Shown here one piece after another: positions 1-7,835 of a stretch of 8,812 nt of DNA. Source of the stretch: Polaromonas sp. (lineage in GTDB: Bacteria; Pseudomonadota; Gammaproteobacteria; Burkholderiales; Burkholderiaceae_C); NCBI GenBank assembly GCA_026786065.1, contig JAJAYS010000035.1:1-8812 (forward strand), given 5' to 3'. The translations under genes and the position numbers were made by a program. The notes under the pieces are model-generated. The model was not told the origin of the DNA. It made no database searches and was given only the letters and a program-made list of their open reading frames with translations. Numbering within the stretch: position 1 is the stretch's first letter; the number at the start of each line of letters is the position of its first letter.

Positions 1-1054
1 ACTCAATGCCGCCTGCCCCGCCGAGAAGGTGGCCGGTCATCGACTTCGTGGAACTGACCATCAACTTGTCTGAATGTTGACCAAACGCAGCCTTGATCGC
101 ATTGGTTTCGTTCAGATCGCCGAGTGGAGTTGATGTGCCGTGGGCGTTCACATATTGCACAGCATCGGCATCGATTCCGGCATTCTTCAGGGCCATCTTC
201 ATGGCGCGGCAGGGACCATCAACGTTCGGTGCGGTCATGTGAAAAGCGTCGGCGCTCATGCCAAAGCCGGACAGTTCTGCATAAATTTTGGCTCCTCTGG
301 CTTTAGCCCGTTCATATTCTTCGAGCACGAGGACACCGCTGCCCTCGCCAAGGACAAAACCGTCGCGGTCTTTGTCCCATGGGCGGGAAGCCGTTTTCGG
401 ATCGTCGTTGCGGGTTGACAGCGCGCGAGCCGAAGCGAAACCCCCAACCCCCAAGGGAGACACCGTCGCCTCTGACCCGCCGGCCACCATCACATCGCAG
501 TCACCGTATTCGATCATGCGCGCAGACAAGCCAATTGCATGAAGGCCCGTGGTGCAGGCGGTAGCCACAGAGATATTTGGGCCTTTAAAACCAAACTTGA
601 TGGCGACATGGCCGGAGATCATGTTGATGATCGACGCTGGCACGAAGAAAGGTGAAATCCGCCTCGGGCCGCGTTTGACCAGTTCTTCGTGCGTTTGCTC
701 GATCATCGGCAGACCGCCAATGCCAGAGCCGATGTTGCAGCCAATTCGAACGGCTTCTTCATCTGCCAGTGCGGTGCCGGTCAGCAAGCCGCTGTCGGCC
801 ACTGCCTGACAGGCAGCAGCCATGCCAAGATGAATGAAGCGGTCCATGTGGCGGGCTTCTTTCTCTGCGATGTAATCACAGATGTCAAAGCCCTTGACCT
901 CGCCCGCAAATCTGCACGAAAAGCTGCTTGCATCAAACTGGGTGATGAAGTCGATACCGGAACGCCCTGCCAGCAAGTTGTTCCAGGATTCAGCAACCGT
1001 GTTTCCGACGGGGCTGACGCAACCCAAGCCAGTCACAACCACACGACGAGTCAT
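1..1054 (-). CDS. fabF: 3-oxoacyl-ACP synthase II (KAS II), partial
   Basis: FabF condenses malonyl-ACP with a growing acyl-ACP in the cytoplasmic elongation cycle of type II fatty-acid synthesis. The gene starts with ATG at 1054 and is open without a break to the window edge, giving 351 visible residues of a family that usually has about 410, so the C-terminus is missing. The N-terminus [11 protein letters not shown] is the family start. The thiolase-fold Cys-His-His triad is visible: Cys167 in TACTTG, His305 in NAHGTSTP and His342 in [10 protein letters not shown], with Lys337 nearby. The His-His pattern separates it from FabH. It lies 85 bp after acpP on the same strand, as in many proteobacteria. 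Its ribosome-binding sequence is weak (GGGA several bases before ATG), so translation may be much lower than that of acpP. FabB is the nearest alternative, but the position beside acpP and the motifs favour FabF. Confidence 0.97.
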   Translation of the reverse strand, partial: MTRRVVVTGLGCVSPVGNTVAESWNNLLAGRSGIDFITQFDASSFSCRFAGEVKGFDICDYIAEKEARHMDRFIHLGMAAACQAVADSGLLTGTALADEEAVRIGCNIGSGIGGLPMIEQTHEELVKRGPRRISPFFVPASIINMISGHVAIKFGFKGPNISVATACTTGLHAIGLSARMIEYGDCDVMVAGGSEATVSPLGVGGFASARALSTRNDDPKTASRPWDKDRDGFVLGEGSGVLVLEEYERAKARGAKIYAELSGFGMSADAFHMTAPNVDGPCRAMKMALKNAGIDADAVQYVNAHGTSTPLGDLNETNAIKAAFGQHSDKLMVSSTKSMTGHLLGGAGGIE

Positions 1055-1071
1055 TTAAAAGTCCCGGATAG

Positions 1072-1103
1072 GCCCTTAAAAGCCAAGTCCGGCTTCAGAG
1101 GGC
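1072..1103 (-). other. Imperfect hairpin between acpP and fabF
   Basis: In the acpP-fabF gap the transcript can fold into a two-part stem. The outer arms are GCCCT and AGGGC, and the inner arms are AAGCC and GGCTT around a six-base loop (GGACTT). The parts are separated by a three-by-three internal loop that allows one G-U pair. There is no long U tract after it, so it does not look like an efficient intrinsic terminator. It could protect the 3' end of the acpP message or dampen read-through into fabF. The role is inferred from position only. Confidence 0.45.
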
Positions 1104-1139
1104 AGTGATGACAGACTGGCGCATCGAAACGGCCGAAAA

Positions 1140-1441
<302 letters not shown>

Positions 1442-1447
1442 TCTCGC

Positions 1448-1477
1448 GTCGGACGGAAAAACCGACTTTGATTCAAA
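1448..1477. repeat. Two adjacent inverted repeats upstream of the acpP promoter
   Basis: Two small dyads lie end to end. The first has arms GTCGG and CCGAC at 1448-1452 and 1462-1466. The second, at 1467-1477, is TTTGA and TCAAA around one central base. They sit just upstream of the -35 candidate, where an activator or repressor could bind. Short dyads arise by chance fairly often, so the operator reading is tentative. Confidence 0.3.
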
Positions 1478-1527
1478 TGGGCTTGCGCCGGATCTCTGCG
1501 CGGGCAGTCCAGTACAAAGCGGGTCTG

Positions 1528-2274
1528 CTACATCAACATCCCGCCGTTGACGTGTATTTCCTGGCCAGTGATGTAAGCCGCCTGCGGGCTGGCAAGAAAG
1601 ACCACGGCATGCGCGACATCATGAGGTTTGCCGAGATGTCCTAGCGGGATTTGCGCCAACAAACTTTGTTGTTGCTGACCTGACAACCCTGCAGTCATAT
1701 CCGTCTCAATGAAGCCTGGCGCGACCGCGTTCACCGTGATGTTGCGCGACCCAAGTTCGCGGGCAAGAGCGCGTGTCATGCCCGCCACGCCAGCCTTGGC
1801 AGCCGCGTAATTGACCTGCCCGGCGTTGCCCGAAGCCCCAACGACGGATGTGATGTTCACAATCCTGCCGTAGCGCTGCTTCATCATGGTTCGCATCACC
1901 GATCGACTCATGCGGAACACGGCGCTCAAATTGGTCTGAATCACCGCCTCCCAATCTTCGTCCTTCATTCGCATGGCCAGCGTGTCGCGAGTAATACCGG
2001 CATTGTTCACGAGTACGTGCAATCCGCCGTATTCCCGCACCACTTTCTCCACGAGGCGCTCGGCACCTGCCCTGTCGTTGACGTCGAGCTGGTGCCCGGC
2101 GCAGCCTTCGAAGGCACTCAAGGTATTTGAGATTTTTTCGGCGCCCTCTTCGGTGGTCGCCGTGCCTGTCACGCGCAGCCCGTGCTGCGCCAATTGCAGC
2201 GCAATCGCCGCACCAATGCCGCGCGATGCGCCAGTGACGAGCGCAACCTGGCCCTCATACTTGATCTCGCTCAT
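1528..2274 (-). CDS. fabG: 3-oxoacyl-ACP reductase (NADPH)
   Basis: FabG reduces 3-oxoacyl-ACP to 3-hydroxyacyl-ACP, the first reduction of each elongation round. The protein is a 248-residue classical short-chain dehydrogenase. It shows the cofactor motif TGASRGIG (residues 14-21), Asp64-Val65 near the adenine, NNAG (90-93), and the catalytic set Asn115, Ser143, Tyr156 and Lys160 (YAAAK). The end, ITGQEIHVNGGMLM, is the usual FabG C-terminus. The start at ATG 2274 overlaps the fabD stop by four bases (ATGA), and no good ribosome-binding sequence precedes it, so translation is probably coupled to fabD. A much longer reading frame extends upstream into fabD, but those residues are an out-of-frame copy of fabD DNA and are not part of the protein. 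A 148-bp gap to acpP follows. Confidence 0.97.
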   Translation of the reverse strand: MSEIKYEGQVALVTGASRGIGAAIALQLAQHGLRVTGTATTEEGAEKISNTLSAFEGCAGHQLDVNDRAGAERLVEKVVREYGGLHVLVNNAGITRDTLAMRMKDEDWEAVIQTNLSAVFRMSRSVMRTMMKQRYGRIVNITSVVGASGNAGQVNYAAAKAGVAGMTRALARELGSRNITVNAVAPGFIETDMTAGLSGQQQQSLLAQIPLGHLGKPHDVAHAVVFLASPQAAYITGQEIHVNGGMLM

Positions 2275-3224
2275 TCCATCATCACTTTTTTGAGTTCTTC
2301 CAGAGTGACCAAATCGAACAGCGCCAGTCCTCTCATGTCGCCGTCGATCCGCTTGACCATTCCGGCCAGAATTTTTCCTGGGCCGCTTTCGACGACGGTG
2401 TCGATTCCCCGCGCCCTGATGCTCTGGATGATTTCTACCCATCGCACCGGTCCGAACGCCTGCCGATAAAGAGCAGCCCGGATTCGATCCGGGCCAGACT
2501 CGACCGCAACCTCGATGTTGTTGATCACAGAAAGCACAGGCGTAGAGATACGCACTGAAACAAGCTTCTCCCGCAGCGCTTCAGCTGCGGGTTTCATCAG
2601 GGTCGAATGAAAGGGTGCGGAAACCGCCAAATGCAGAGCCCGCCGCGCACCGTTTGCCTTAAGGACTTCGCAAGCCTTGTCAACAGCCGCCCGCGTGCCC
2701 GCGATAACCGTTTGCAGCGGGTCATTGAAGTTAACCGCTTCGACCACTTCGTCTGTGTTGAGCCCGAAACTGCGTGCCGCTTCAGCGCAGCCTTCAATGA
2801 CCTTCGGCGCTTCGAGCCCGAGGATCGCCGCCATGGCTCCGACGCCAACCGGCACGGCGTCTTGCATGGCCTGCGAGCGCAGCCGGACCAGCGGTGCGGC
2901 GTCCGCCAGCGTCAGGGCGCCGGCAGCCACCAGCGCCGAGTACTCTCCCAGCGAATGCCCTGCAACCACTTCAGGTGCAACACCCGTTTCGGCCATCCAG
3001 ACTCGAAATGCAGCAACCCCCGCGATGAGCATTACGGGTTGGGTGTTGGTGGTCAGGGCAAGCCGGTCGGCGGGGCCGTCTTCAATTAAACGACCCATGT
3101 CTTCACCCAACGCCTCAGATGCTTCGGCCAGTGTTTCAAGCACCGCGGGATGCGCCCTCCACCCATTGAGCATGCCAACGGACTGAGAGCCCTGACCGGG
3201 GAAAACAAATGCAAAAGATATCAA
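2271..3224 (-). CDS. fabD: Malonyl-CoA:ACP transacylase
   Basis: FabD moves the malonyl group from CoA to ACP, supplying the extender unit for FabH and FabF. With the start chosen here it has 317 residues (E. coli FabD has 309). The N-terminal FAFVFPGQGSQ loop, the nucleophile Ser91 in GHSLGEYSAL, Arg116 (VRLRSQAMQ) and His206 (SAPFHSTLM) form the family active site. GPGKILAGM is near the C-terminus. No ATG lies near the N-terminus. The frame could begin at TTG 3260, which adds 12 unrelated residues. TTG 3224 is preferred because GGAG lies 8 bases upstream and because it gives MISFAFVFPGQG, which aligns end to end with the E. coli N-terminus. The gap from fabH is then 79 bp. The stop overlaps the fabG start. 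The function is very secure; the start is moderately so. Confidence 0.95.
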   Translation of the reverse strand: MISFAFVFPGQGSQSVGMLNGWRAHPAVLETLAEASEALGEDMGRLIEDGPADRLALTTNTQPVMLIAGVAAFRVWMAETGVAPEVVAGHSLGEYSALVAAGALTLADAAPLVRLRSQAMQDAVPVGVGAMAAILGLEAPKVIEGCAEAARSFGLNTDEVVEAVNFNDPLQTVIAGTRAAVDKACEVLKANGARRALHLAVSAPFHSTLMKPAAEALREKLVSVRISTPVLSVINNIEVAVESGPDRIRAALYRQAFGPVRWVEIIQSIRARGIDTVVESGPGKILAGMVKRIDGDMRGLALFDLVTLEELKKVMME

Positions 3225-3236
3225 ATTAGGCGCTCC
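3222..3236 (-). promoter_or_regulatory. Ribosome-binding site and TTG start of fabD
   Basis: GGAG at 3233-3236 (minus-strand reading) is followed after 8 bases by TTG. The other in-frame TTG, 36 bases upstream, has no purine-rich sequence at the right distance. This site therefore decides the fabD start. A TTG start usually lowers initiation, which may keep FabD below its neighbours. Confidence 0.6.
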
Positions 3237-3303
3237 GGTGGATGCAGCAGTTTCGGGCAAGCGCTACTGGCGAAGACTCTAAACCGCAGGATTCGGGAGA
3301 ACA

Positions 3304-4281
3304 TCAAAAGTCCAGGAGAATCGCGCCCCAGGTGAAGCCGCCGCCCACACCTTCAAGCAGAACGGTATCGCCCAAGCGGACCTTGCCGCCCCGCACCGCA
3401 ACATCCAGCGCGAGCGGAATCGATGCCGCCGAAGTGTTGCCGTGTTCATCGACGGTGACCACCAGTTTGTCAAGCGGAACATTCAATTTTCTTGCGGTGC
3501 TTTCCATGATCCGGATATTGGCCTGGTGGGGAATCAGCCAGTCAATGTCGGCCTCGCTCAATTCGGCTTTCTGCAAAACCGTCCGGGCAGAACTCTCAAG
3601 CACGCTCACTGCCAGCTTGAAAACGGCTTTGCCATCCATCGTGAGCAAGGCGCGCCCCAGAACCCCGCCGCCGGACACGTGACCTGGCACGCACAATATC
3701 CCGACGTGCTTGCCATCAGCATGCAGGTCACTGGCCAGAAGGCCAGGCTTGTCTGACGCCTCGAGAACGACGGCACCGGCGCCGTCGCCAAAGAGTACGC
3801 AGGTCGTCCGGTCCGAAAAATCGAGAATACGCGAGAACACTTCAGCACCGATAACCAGCGCCCGAGAGGCCGAACCGCTTTTGATCATGGCGTCGGCAAC
3901 CGTCAACGCATAGACAAAACCGCTGCAGACGGCCTGCAAGTCGAAGGCCGCGCAGCCGTGGATTCCCAGCTTGTCCTGCACGATGCAGGCAACGGAGGGG
4001 AAAATCATGTCGGGCGTCGAGGTGGCAACGATGATCAGGTCGATGGAAGAAGGCATCAAGCCAGCTGCATCCAGCGCACGCCGGGCAGCCTCGCTGGCCA
4101 GATCGCTGCTGGCTACGTCAGGAGCAGCGAAATGGCGCGCCCGTATACCAGTGCGCGCAAAAATCCAGGCGTCCGACGTCTCGACCCCGCACTCAGCCAG
4201 CCGGGCCGCCAACTGGTCGTTGGTGATCCGGTCAGGCGGCAGATAACTGCCGGTGCCTGTAATTCTGGAATAGCGGGCCAT
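3304..4281 (-). CDS. fabH: 3-oxoacyl-ACP synthase III (KAS III)
   Basis: FabH starts fatty-acid synthesis by joining acetyl-CoA to malonyl-ACP, giving acetoacetyl-ACP. The protein has 325 residues, close to the usual 317 to 330. The N-terminus is [14 protein letters not shown]. The Cys-His-Asn triad typical of KAS III is complete: Cys119 in QAVCSGF, His252 in IPHQANIRI and Asn282 in EHGNTSAAS. The Asn in the third position separates it from Fab[10 protein letters not shown] (165-173) is the conserved loop of the fold. The ATG lies 8 bp after the plsX stop, and no clear ribosome-binding sequence precedes it, so translation is probably coupled to plsX. FabH is a common control point of chain initiation, inhibited by long-chain acyl-ACP in E. 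coli. Confidence 0.97.
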   Translation of the reverse strand: MARYSRITGTGSYLPPDRITNDQLAARLAECGVETSDAWIFARTGIRARHFAAPDVASSDLASEAARRALDAAGLMPSSIDLIIVATSTPDMIFPSVACIVQDKLGIHGCAAFDLQAVCSGFVYALTVADAMIKSGSASRALVIGAEVFSRILDFSDRTTCVLFGDGAGAVVLEASDKPGLLASDLHADGKHVGILCVPGHVSGGGVLGRALLTMDGKAVFKLAVSVLESSARTVLQKAELSEADIDWLIPHQANIRIMESTARKLNVPLDKLVVTVDEHGNTSAASIPLALDVAVRGGKVRLGDTVLLEGVGGGFTWGAILLDF

Positions 4282-4289
4282 GGGTCAGA

Positions 4290-5411
4290 TTAATGAGCAG
4301 AAAGTGGCTTTGGCGAGGCATCCAACGGCGCTGGGGACGTGAGCGAGGCCGATTCGGCAGTTGAACCGCCTTCCTGCTGAACAGAAGTGAGCATCCCGGC
4401 CGCGTGCGCGATGCGTTCGCGCACCCGGTCAAGAAGACCGTTGCGTGCCGCATCATAAGCGCGGCTCAACGCCCGCTCGAACGCGAATGCATCTGCCGAG
4501 CCATGACTCTTGAACACTAATCCGCGCAACCCAAGTAGCGCCGCACCGTTGTAGCGCCTGTGGTCAACGCGTTTTTTAAAGGCGGTTAGTACGGGATAAG
4601 CGACGATGGCGGCAAATTTCGTGAAGATGTTGCGGGAAAACTCCGCCTTGATAAAACCACCAATCATGGCAGCCAATCCTTCAGTCGCCTTTAACGCCAC
4701 GTTGCCTACGAAACCGTCGCAGACCACGATGTCGGTTGTCCCTTTGAAAATATCATTACCCTCGACATTACCTACAAAGTTGAGATCGCCGGACGCCGCC
4801 GCGGACCGTAGCAATTCGCTCGCCTTTTTGATCACCTCGCTGCCTTTAATGGCCTCTTCGCCAATGTTGAGCAACCCAACGCTGGGGCTGGCATTGCCCG
4901 AGATGGCAGTGACCAGGGCTGAACCCATAACGGCAAACTGCAGCAGGTGGTGCGCGGTGCAATCGACATTGGCCCCCAGATCCAGCACCGTCGTGGCGCC
5001 GCCCACCGCGTTGGGCAATTGGGTGGCGATAGCAGGCCGGTCTATGCCCTCCATCGTCTTGAGAACAAAGCGGGCAATGGCCATCAGCGCACCGGTATTG
5101 CCGGCGGACAAGGCCGCGTGGGCATGGCCGTCCCGGACTTGCGCCATGGCAACGCGCATCGACGAGTCTTTTTTGCGCCGGAGCGCTATTTCAATTGGGT
5201 CGTCCATGGTGACGACCTCGGTTGCGGCTACAAACCTGCAACGGCCACTGGCCAGCAACTGTGCATGGAGAGCATGCTCCACGAGTACATGCGTCTGGCC
5301 CACGACCACCAACTCGCAGTCGGGATGGCCGCGCAAGAAAACCAGGCAGGCCGGCAGCGTGATTGCCGGTCCGAAGTCGCCCCCCATTGCATCGACCGCG
5401 ATCGAAATCAT
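4290..5411 (-). CDS. plsX: Phosphate acyltransferase PlsX
   Basis: PlsX converts acyl-ACP and phosphate to acyl-phosphate, the donor for the membrane acyltransferase PlsY in the first step of phospholipid synthesis. The protein has 373 residues (E. coli PlsX has 356). It begins with [11 protein letters not shown] (residues 5-15), then shows [16 protein letters not shown] (70-85), LSAGNTGAL (101-109), [11 protein letters not shown] and [11 protein letters not shown], all family motifs. The last 30 or so residues after RERIAHAAG are rich in Ser, Pro and Ala and look like a loose tail. The start at ATG 5411 has CAGG about 8 bases upstream. An intrinsic terminator lies just upstream in the rpmF-plsX gap, so plsX depends on read-through or on a promoter I cannot identify. 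fabH follows after 8 bp. Confidence 0.97.
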   Translation of the reverse strand: MISIAVDAMGGDFGPAITLPACLVFLRGHPDCELVVVGQTHVLVEHALHAQLLASGRCRFVAATEVVTMDDPIEIALRRKKDSSMRVAMAQVRDGHAHAALSAGNTGALMAIARFVLKTMEGIDRPAIATQLPNAVGGATTVLDLGANVDCTAHHLLQFAVMGSALVTAISGNASPSVGLLNIGEEAIKGSEVIKKASELLRSAAASGDLNFVGNVEGNDIFKGTTDIVVCDGFVGNVALKATEGLAAMIGGFIKAEFSRNIFTKFAAIVAYPVLTAFKKRVDHRRYNGAALLGLRGLVFKSHGSADAFAFERALSRAYDAARNGLLDRVRERIAHAAGMLTSVQQEGGSTAESASLTSPAPLDASPKPLSAH

Positions 5412-5446
5412 GGGGCGACCTGTTCAGTCAACATGCGTGTTAATAC

Positions 5447-5478
5447 AAAAAGAAAGGCCCGCAGTGTCAGTGCGGGCC
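5447..5478 (-). terminator. Intrinsic terminator between rpmF and plsX
   Basis: On the minus strand the stem GGCCCGCA pairs perfectly with TGCGGGCC around a seven-base loop and is followed directly by TTTCTTTTT. This is a textbook Rho-independent terminator, 18 bp after the rpmF stop. It should end most yceD-rpmF transcripts and let only part of them continue into plsX and the fab genes. The one C in the T run may make it leaky. Confidence 0.85.
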
Positions 5479-5496
5479 AATGCTCGAAGTACCGGA

Positions 5497-5679
5497 TCAG
5501 GCTTCGGATTTGGTCTTGATCACCTTGCGGCCACGGTAAAACCCGGTTGGGCTGATGTGATGACGCAGATGTATTTCGCCGGTGGTGGATTCGACCGCAA
5601 TGCCTGGCACCGTCAAGGCATTGTGCGAACGGTGCATGCCGCGCTTGGAAGGGGATTTTTTGTTTTGCTGTACAGCCAT
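5497..5679 (-). CDS. rpmF: 50S ribosomal protein L32
   Basis: This is a small basic protein of the large ribosomal subunit. It has 60 residues and begins [20 protein letters not shown], the standard bL32 start in proteobacteria, and later has [14 protein letters not shown]. It has no cysteines, so it is the form without a zinc site. AGGAG lies 6 bases before the ATG, the strongest ribosome-binding sequence in the window, which fits a highly expressed ribosomal protein. It follows yceD after 149 bp and is followed by a strong terminator. The yceD-rpmF-plsX-fab order links ribosome assembly and lipid synthesis, as in E. coli. Confidence 0.98.
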   Translation of the reverse strand: MAVQQNKKSPSKRGMHRSHNALTVPGIAVESTTGEIHLRHHISPTGFYRGRKVIKTKSEA

Positions 5680-5796
5680 GATTCGCTCCTGGTGAACGTG
5701 GGATCGGTTTAAATTGAACGAGAGGCGAACCAGCGATAGGAGGCCGAAGGCGAAAGCCTGAACTGATCCAATGGCTGTCTGGACGCGAAGCCCATG

Positions 5797-5826
5797 AGTA
5801 TAGCTTGGTGCAGCGTTGCCTGGAAT
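5797..5826 (-). promoter_or_regulatory. Weak promoter candidate upstream of rpmF
   Basis: In the 149-bp gap between yceD and rpmF, TATACT (minus strand, 5797-5802) matches 5 of 6 bases of a -10 box. The best -35 at 18 bases is ATTCCA, with only 3 of 6 matches. If used, it would give rpmF a leader of about 110 bases. The -10 is good and the -35 is poor, so this is offered only as a possibility. Nothing else recognisable was seen in this gap. Confidence 0.25.
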
Positions 5827-5828
5827 AA

Positions 5829-6392
5829 CTACTTTTTGAGTCTGGCCAGCACGGCGAACGGATTCGGACGCTCCACCTCAACCGAATCCCCCTGCCCTTC
5901 GCCGGGCAGTTGCGCCATCTGGCCCGGACAGTGCTCGTGCATTGGCACCACAGGCAAGGCCATTAGCAGCTCGTCCTCCAACAACGCCAGCACATCAAAC
6001 TTCGGTTCCAGCACCAGCAAATCCTCTTCGGCAGCGTCATCCTGCGCCATGGCAACGTCCTCGGTCTCCACAAAGCGGTACCACCGGTCCAGCGAGATCG
6101 GTATTCCAACCTCGCCAAGACAACGCTGACAACACAGCGACACCGTGGCGGTGGCCTGCAGATGCAGCCACAAGTCCATGCCTCCCTCGGCACCGGGACG
6201 TAATTCGGCCATCAGACTGTATTCGACAGCCGAGTCGGCCTTTAATCCAGCGGTTTCGGGCGCAAGACGTCCCATTTTTTGTAGCGGAAACCTCCCCGAG
6301 AGGGGCGCGCCGCTTTCGGCGAGCGCCTGGATGCTCACGTGGCTGGCTAGATCAGCGTTCGTCATCGCCTGAGTGTAAGAGAATCGCTTCAT
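5829..6392 (-). CDS. yceD: YceD / DUF177 family protein (23S rRNA accumulation)
   Basis: YceD proteins are small soluble proteins encoded before rpmF in many bacteria. In E. coli and plants, members are needed for normal 23S rRNA accumulation, and the mechanism is unclear. This one has 187 residues. It shows the family cysteines: Cys88-x-x-Cys91 in CCQRCLGEV and Cys155 in MHEHCPG. An acidic middle ([12 protein letters not shown]) and the C-terminal [11 protein letters not shown] (from residue 177) are also typical. The start at ATG 6392 is supported by AGGGG 5 bases upstream. An in-frame ATG at 6365 has no properly spaced ribosome-binding sequence but cannot be excluded. Its start codon overlaps the start of maf on the other strand. 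The short space leaves no room for a promoter outside maf. Confidence 0.92.
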   Translation of the reverse strand: MKRFSYTQAMTNADLASHVSIQALAESGAPLSGRFPLQKMGRLAPETAGLKADSAVEYSLMAELRPGAEGGMDLWLHLQATATVSLCCQRCLGEVGIPISLDRWYRFVETEDVAMAQDDAAEEDLLVLEPKFDVLALLEDELLMALPVVPMHEHCPGQMAQLPGEGQGDSVEVERPNPFAVLARLKK

Positions 6393-7059
6393 GCAAGCCC
6401 CTGCCGCGCGCGCCCAAACGCCCCTTCACCCACGCCATGTCCCGGCGCCCGGCTCCGGGCGCCCGCTGATTCTGGCCTCCAGCTCGGTGTACCGCCGCGA
6501 CCTGCTGATGCGGTTGCGCCTGCCGTTTTCAGTCCAGCCGCCAACGGTGGATGAGACCGCGATCCAACACGAGGCACCATCGGCCCTGGCGGAGCGTCTG
6601 GCGCTGGGCAAGGCACGCGAGGTTGCCAGCCGGTTTCCGCAGGCTGTTGTGATCGGCTCGGATCAGGTGGCCGACCTTTACGGTTCGCCTCTTGGAAAAC
6701 CGGGCAACCATGCCCGCGCCGCGGAGCAACTCCGGCAGATGCGCGGGCAAAGCGTGATTTTTCATACCGCCGTTTCGGTGGTGTGCCTGGAAAGCCGCTT
6801 TGAAGCCAGCAGCATGGCTACGGTGCGGGTGCAGTTCCGCGAATTGGACGATGCCGAAATTGAGCATTATTTGCGCACCGAGCAGCCCTACGACTGCGCA
6901 GGCAGCGCCAAAAGCGAAGGGCTGGGCATCGCCCTGCTCAGCGCCATCGACAGCGACGACCCGACCGCGCTGATCGGCCTGCCGCTGATCCGCACCTGCA
7001 CCCTGCTCCGCTCCGCCGGAGTCAATCTGTTCGCCACTGCGCCGGCAGCCCTCCCATGA
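6391..7059 (+). CDS. maf: Maf-family nucleotide pyrophosphatase, YceF type
   Basis: Maf proteins hydrolyse non-canonical or modified nucleoside triphosphates; E. coli YceF acts on 7-methyl-GTP. The protein has 222 residues, against about 194 for YceF. It shows LILASSSVYRRDLL (residues 26-39), IGSDQV with Asp91-Gln92, GKPGN, and CAGSAKSEG (169-177). The CAGS-KSEG form and ALIGLPL match YceF rather than the dTTP/UTP-specific YhdE branch. The first 24 residues ([16 protein letters not shown] and following) are not part of the family core and are rich in Pro, Ala and Arg. No ATG, GTG or TTG lies in frame between codon 1 and the core, so the extension seems real. Only a weak purine run (AAGAGA) precedes the ATG. 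The stop overlaps the next start by four bases, so the two genes are probably coupled. Confidence 0.93.
   Translation: MQAPAARAQTPLHPRHVPAPGSGRPLILASSSVYRRDLLMRLRLPFSVQPPTVDETAIQHEAPSALAERLALGKAREVASRFPQAVVIGSDQVADLYGSPLGKPGNHARAAEQLRQMRGQSVIFHTAVSVVCLESRFEASSMATVRVQFRELDDAEIEHYLRTEQPYDCAGSAKSEGLGIALLSAIDSDDPTALIGLPLIRTCTLLRSAGVNLFATAPAALP
6444..6463. repeat. GC-only 8-bp inverted repeat inside the maf N-terminal extension
   Basis: Arms GGCGCCCG and CGGGCGCC surround the four bases GCTC, about 50 bases after the maf start codon. There is no T run after it on either strand, so it is not an intrinsic terminator. It would form a stable hairpin early in the maf message and also just upstream of yceD on the other strand. 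It may only reflect GC-rich Pro/Gly codons. Confidence 0.5.
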
Positions 7060-7820
7060 AACCTCGGCCTGGAACCCTGTATCTCGTCCCCGCACCGCTC
7101 GACTTCGGCTGCGACACGCAGGCGCCACTGCAAAGCGCCCTGCCAATGGCCACACTCGAAGTGGCCGCACGGCTGGCGCACTGGGTCTGCGAAAACGCCA
7201 AAAGCACACGGGCTTATCTGAACCGCGTGGCCGAAATCGTGCCGCTCGTTCAAGCGATGCAAGGCATCGAAATCGAGGAGTTACCGCGCGAGGTGCACAA
7301 AAAAGGCGACCACATGTCGAACTTCGACGCCCGGCCGCTGCTCTCCGCCGCACTGCAGGGCCATGACATGGGCCTGGTCAGCGAGGCCGGTATGCCGGCG
7401 ATTGCCGACCCGGGTTCCTCCGTGGTGCGTGCGGCGCACGAACTCGACATTCCGGTGGTCGCCCTCAGTGGCCCGATTTCGCTGATGCTGGCCTTGGCGT
7501 CGAGCGGCCTGAACGGGCAGAGCTTTGCGTTCGTTGGCTACCTTCCGCAGGACGCGGGCGGGCGCACCGCACGCATTCGGGAGCTTGAGGCGCTGGCCTT
7601 GAAAACCGGACAAAGCCAGCTGTTCATCGAGGTGCCTTACCGCAATAACGCGCTATTTCAGGCGCTGCTACAGTCGCTCGCCGGCCCGACCCGCCTGTCG
7701 CTCAGTGTGGGGTTGACGCTGGAAGCCGGCTGGTCGCGCAGCATGGCGGTCAGCCAGTGGCGCCAAAAAATCGTTACCGCGCCGATGAACCTGCCTTGCG
7801 TTTTCGGCATTGGCCGCTGA
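7056..7820 (+). CDS. RsmI-like SAM-dependent methyltransferase, substrate unknown
   Basis: This is a 254-residue protein of the tetrapyrrole-methylase fold, related to RsmI, which methylates a 16S rRNA ribose. The parts that match are GTLYLVPAP at the start, VSEAGMPAIADPGS (108-121), VVALSGPISLMLALASSGL and FAFVGYLP. Several RsmI signatures are changed: ATPIGNL is replaced by PAPLDFG, the EDTR region by ENAKSTR (46-52), and the GTP of the SAM site by GMP (Met113). LPREVHKKGDH is also unlike RsmI. It is therefore a paralogous family rather than RsmI itself, and the substrate is unknown to me. The start overlaps the maf stop (ATGA) and has no ribosome-binding sequence, so coupling to maf is likely. 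It converges on sppA across a 71-bp gap. Confidence 0.85.
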   Translation: MKPRPGTLYLVPAPLDFGCDTQAPLQSALPMATLEVAARLAHWVCENAKSTRAYLNRVAEIVPLVQAMQGIEIEELPREVHKKGDHMSNFDARPLLSAALQGHDMGLVSEAGMPAIADPGSSVVRAAHELDIPVVALSGPISLMLALASSGLNGQSFAFVGYLPQDAGGRTARIRELEALALKTGQSQLFIEVPYRNNALFQALLQSLAGPTRLSLSVGLTLEAGWSRSMAVSQWRQKIVTAPMNLPCVFGIGR

Positions 7821-7835
7821 CCAGAGAAACGGCAC

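Noticed and set aside
2275..2442. Upstream extension of the fabG frame by 56 codons
   Set aside because: The added residues are very basic and lie out of frame inside fabD; the FabG family begins at the ATG at 2274.
5420..5445. Possible plsX promoter (TATTAA or TTGACT motifs just upstream of plsX)
   Set aside because: TTGACT has no -10 at a usable distance, and TATTAA has only a distant CTGACA, 19 bases away and inside the terminator hairpin.
4606..5712. A 368-codon open frame on the plus strand, opposite plsX and rpmF
   Set aside because: It is fully antisense to two secure genes and crosses their terminator. Its translation is Ser/Ala/Thr/Pro-rich without recognisable motifs. GC-rich codon use in plsX explains the lack of stops.
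5408..5881. A 157-codon frame spanning rpmF and its flanks on the same strand
   Set aside because: It overlaps L32 in another frame, runs through the terminator and resembles nothing known to me.
6529..7353. A 274-codon open frame on the minus strand, opposite maf and the methyltransferase
   Set aside because: It covers parts of two motif-bearing genes, has Arg/Ala-rich composition, no family motif and no ribosome-binding sequence.
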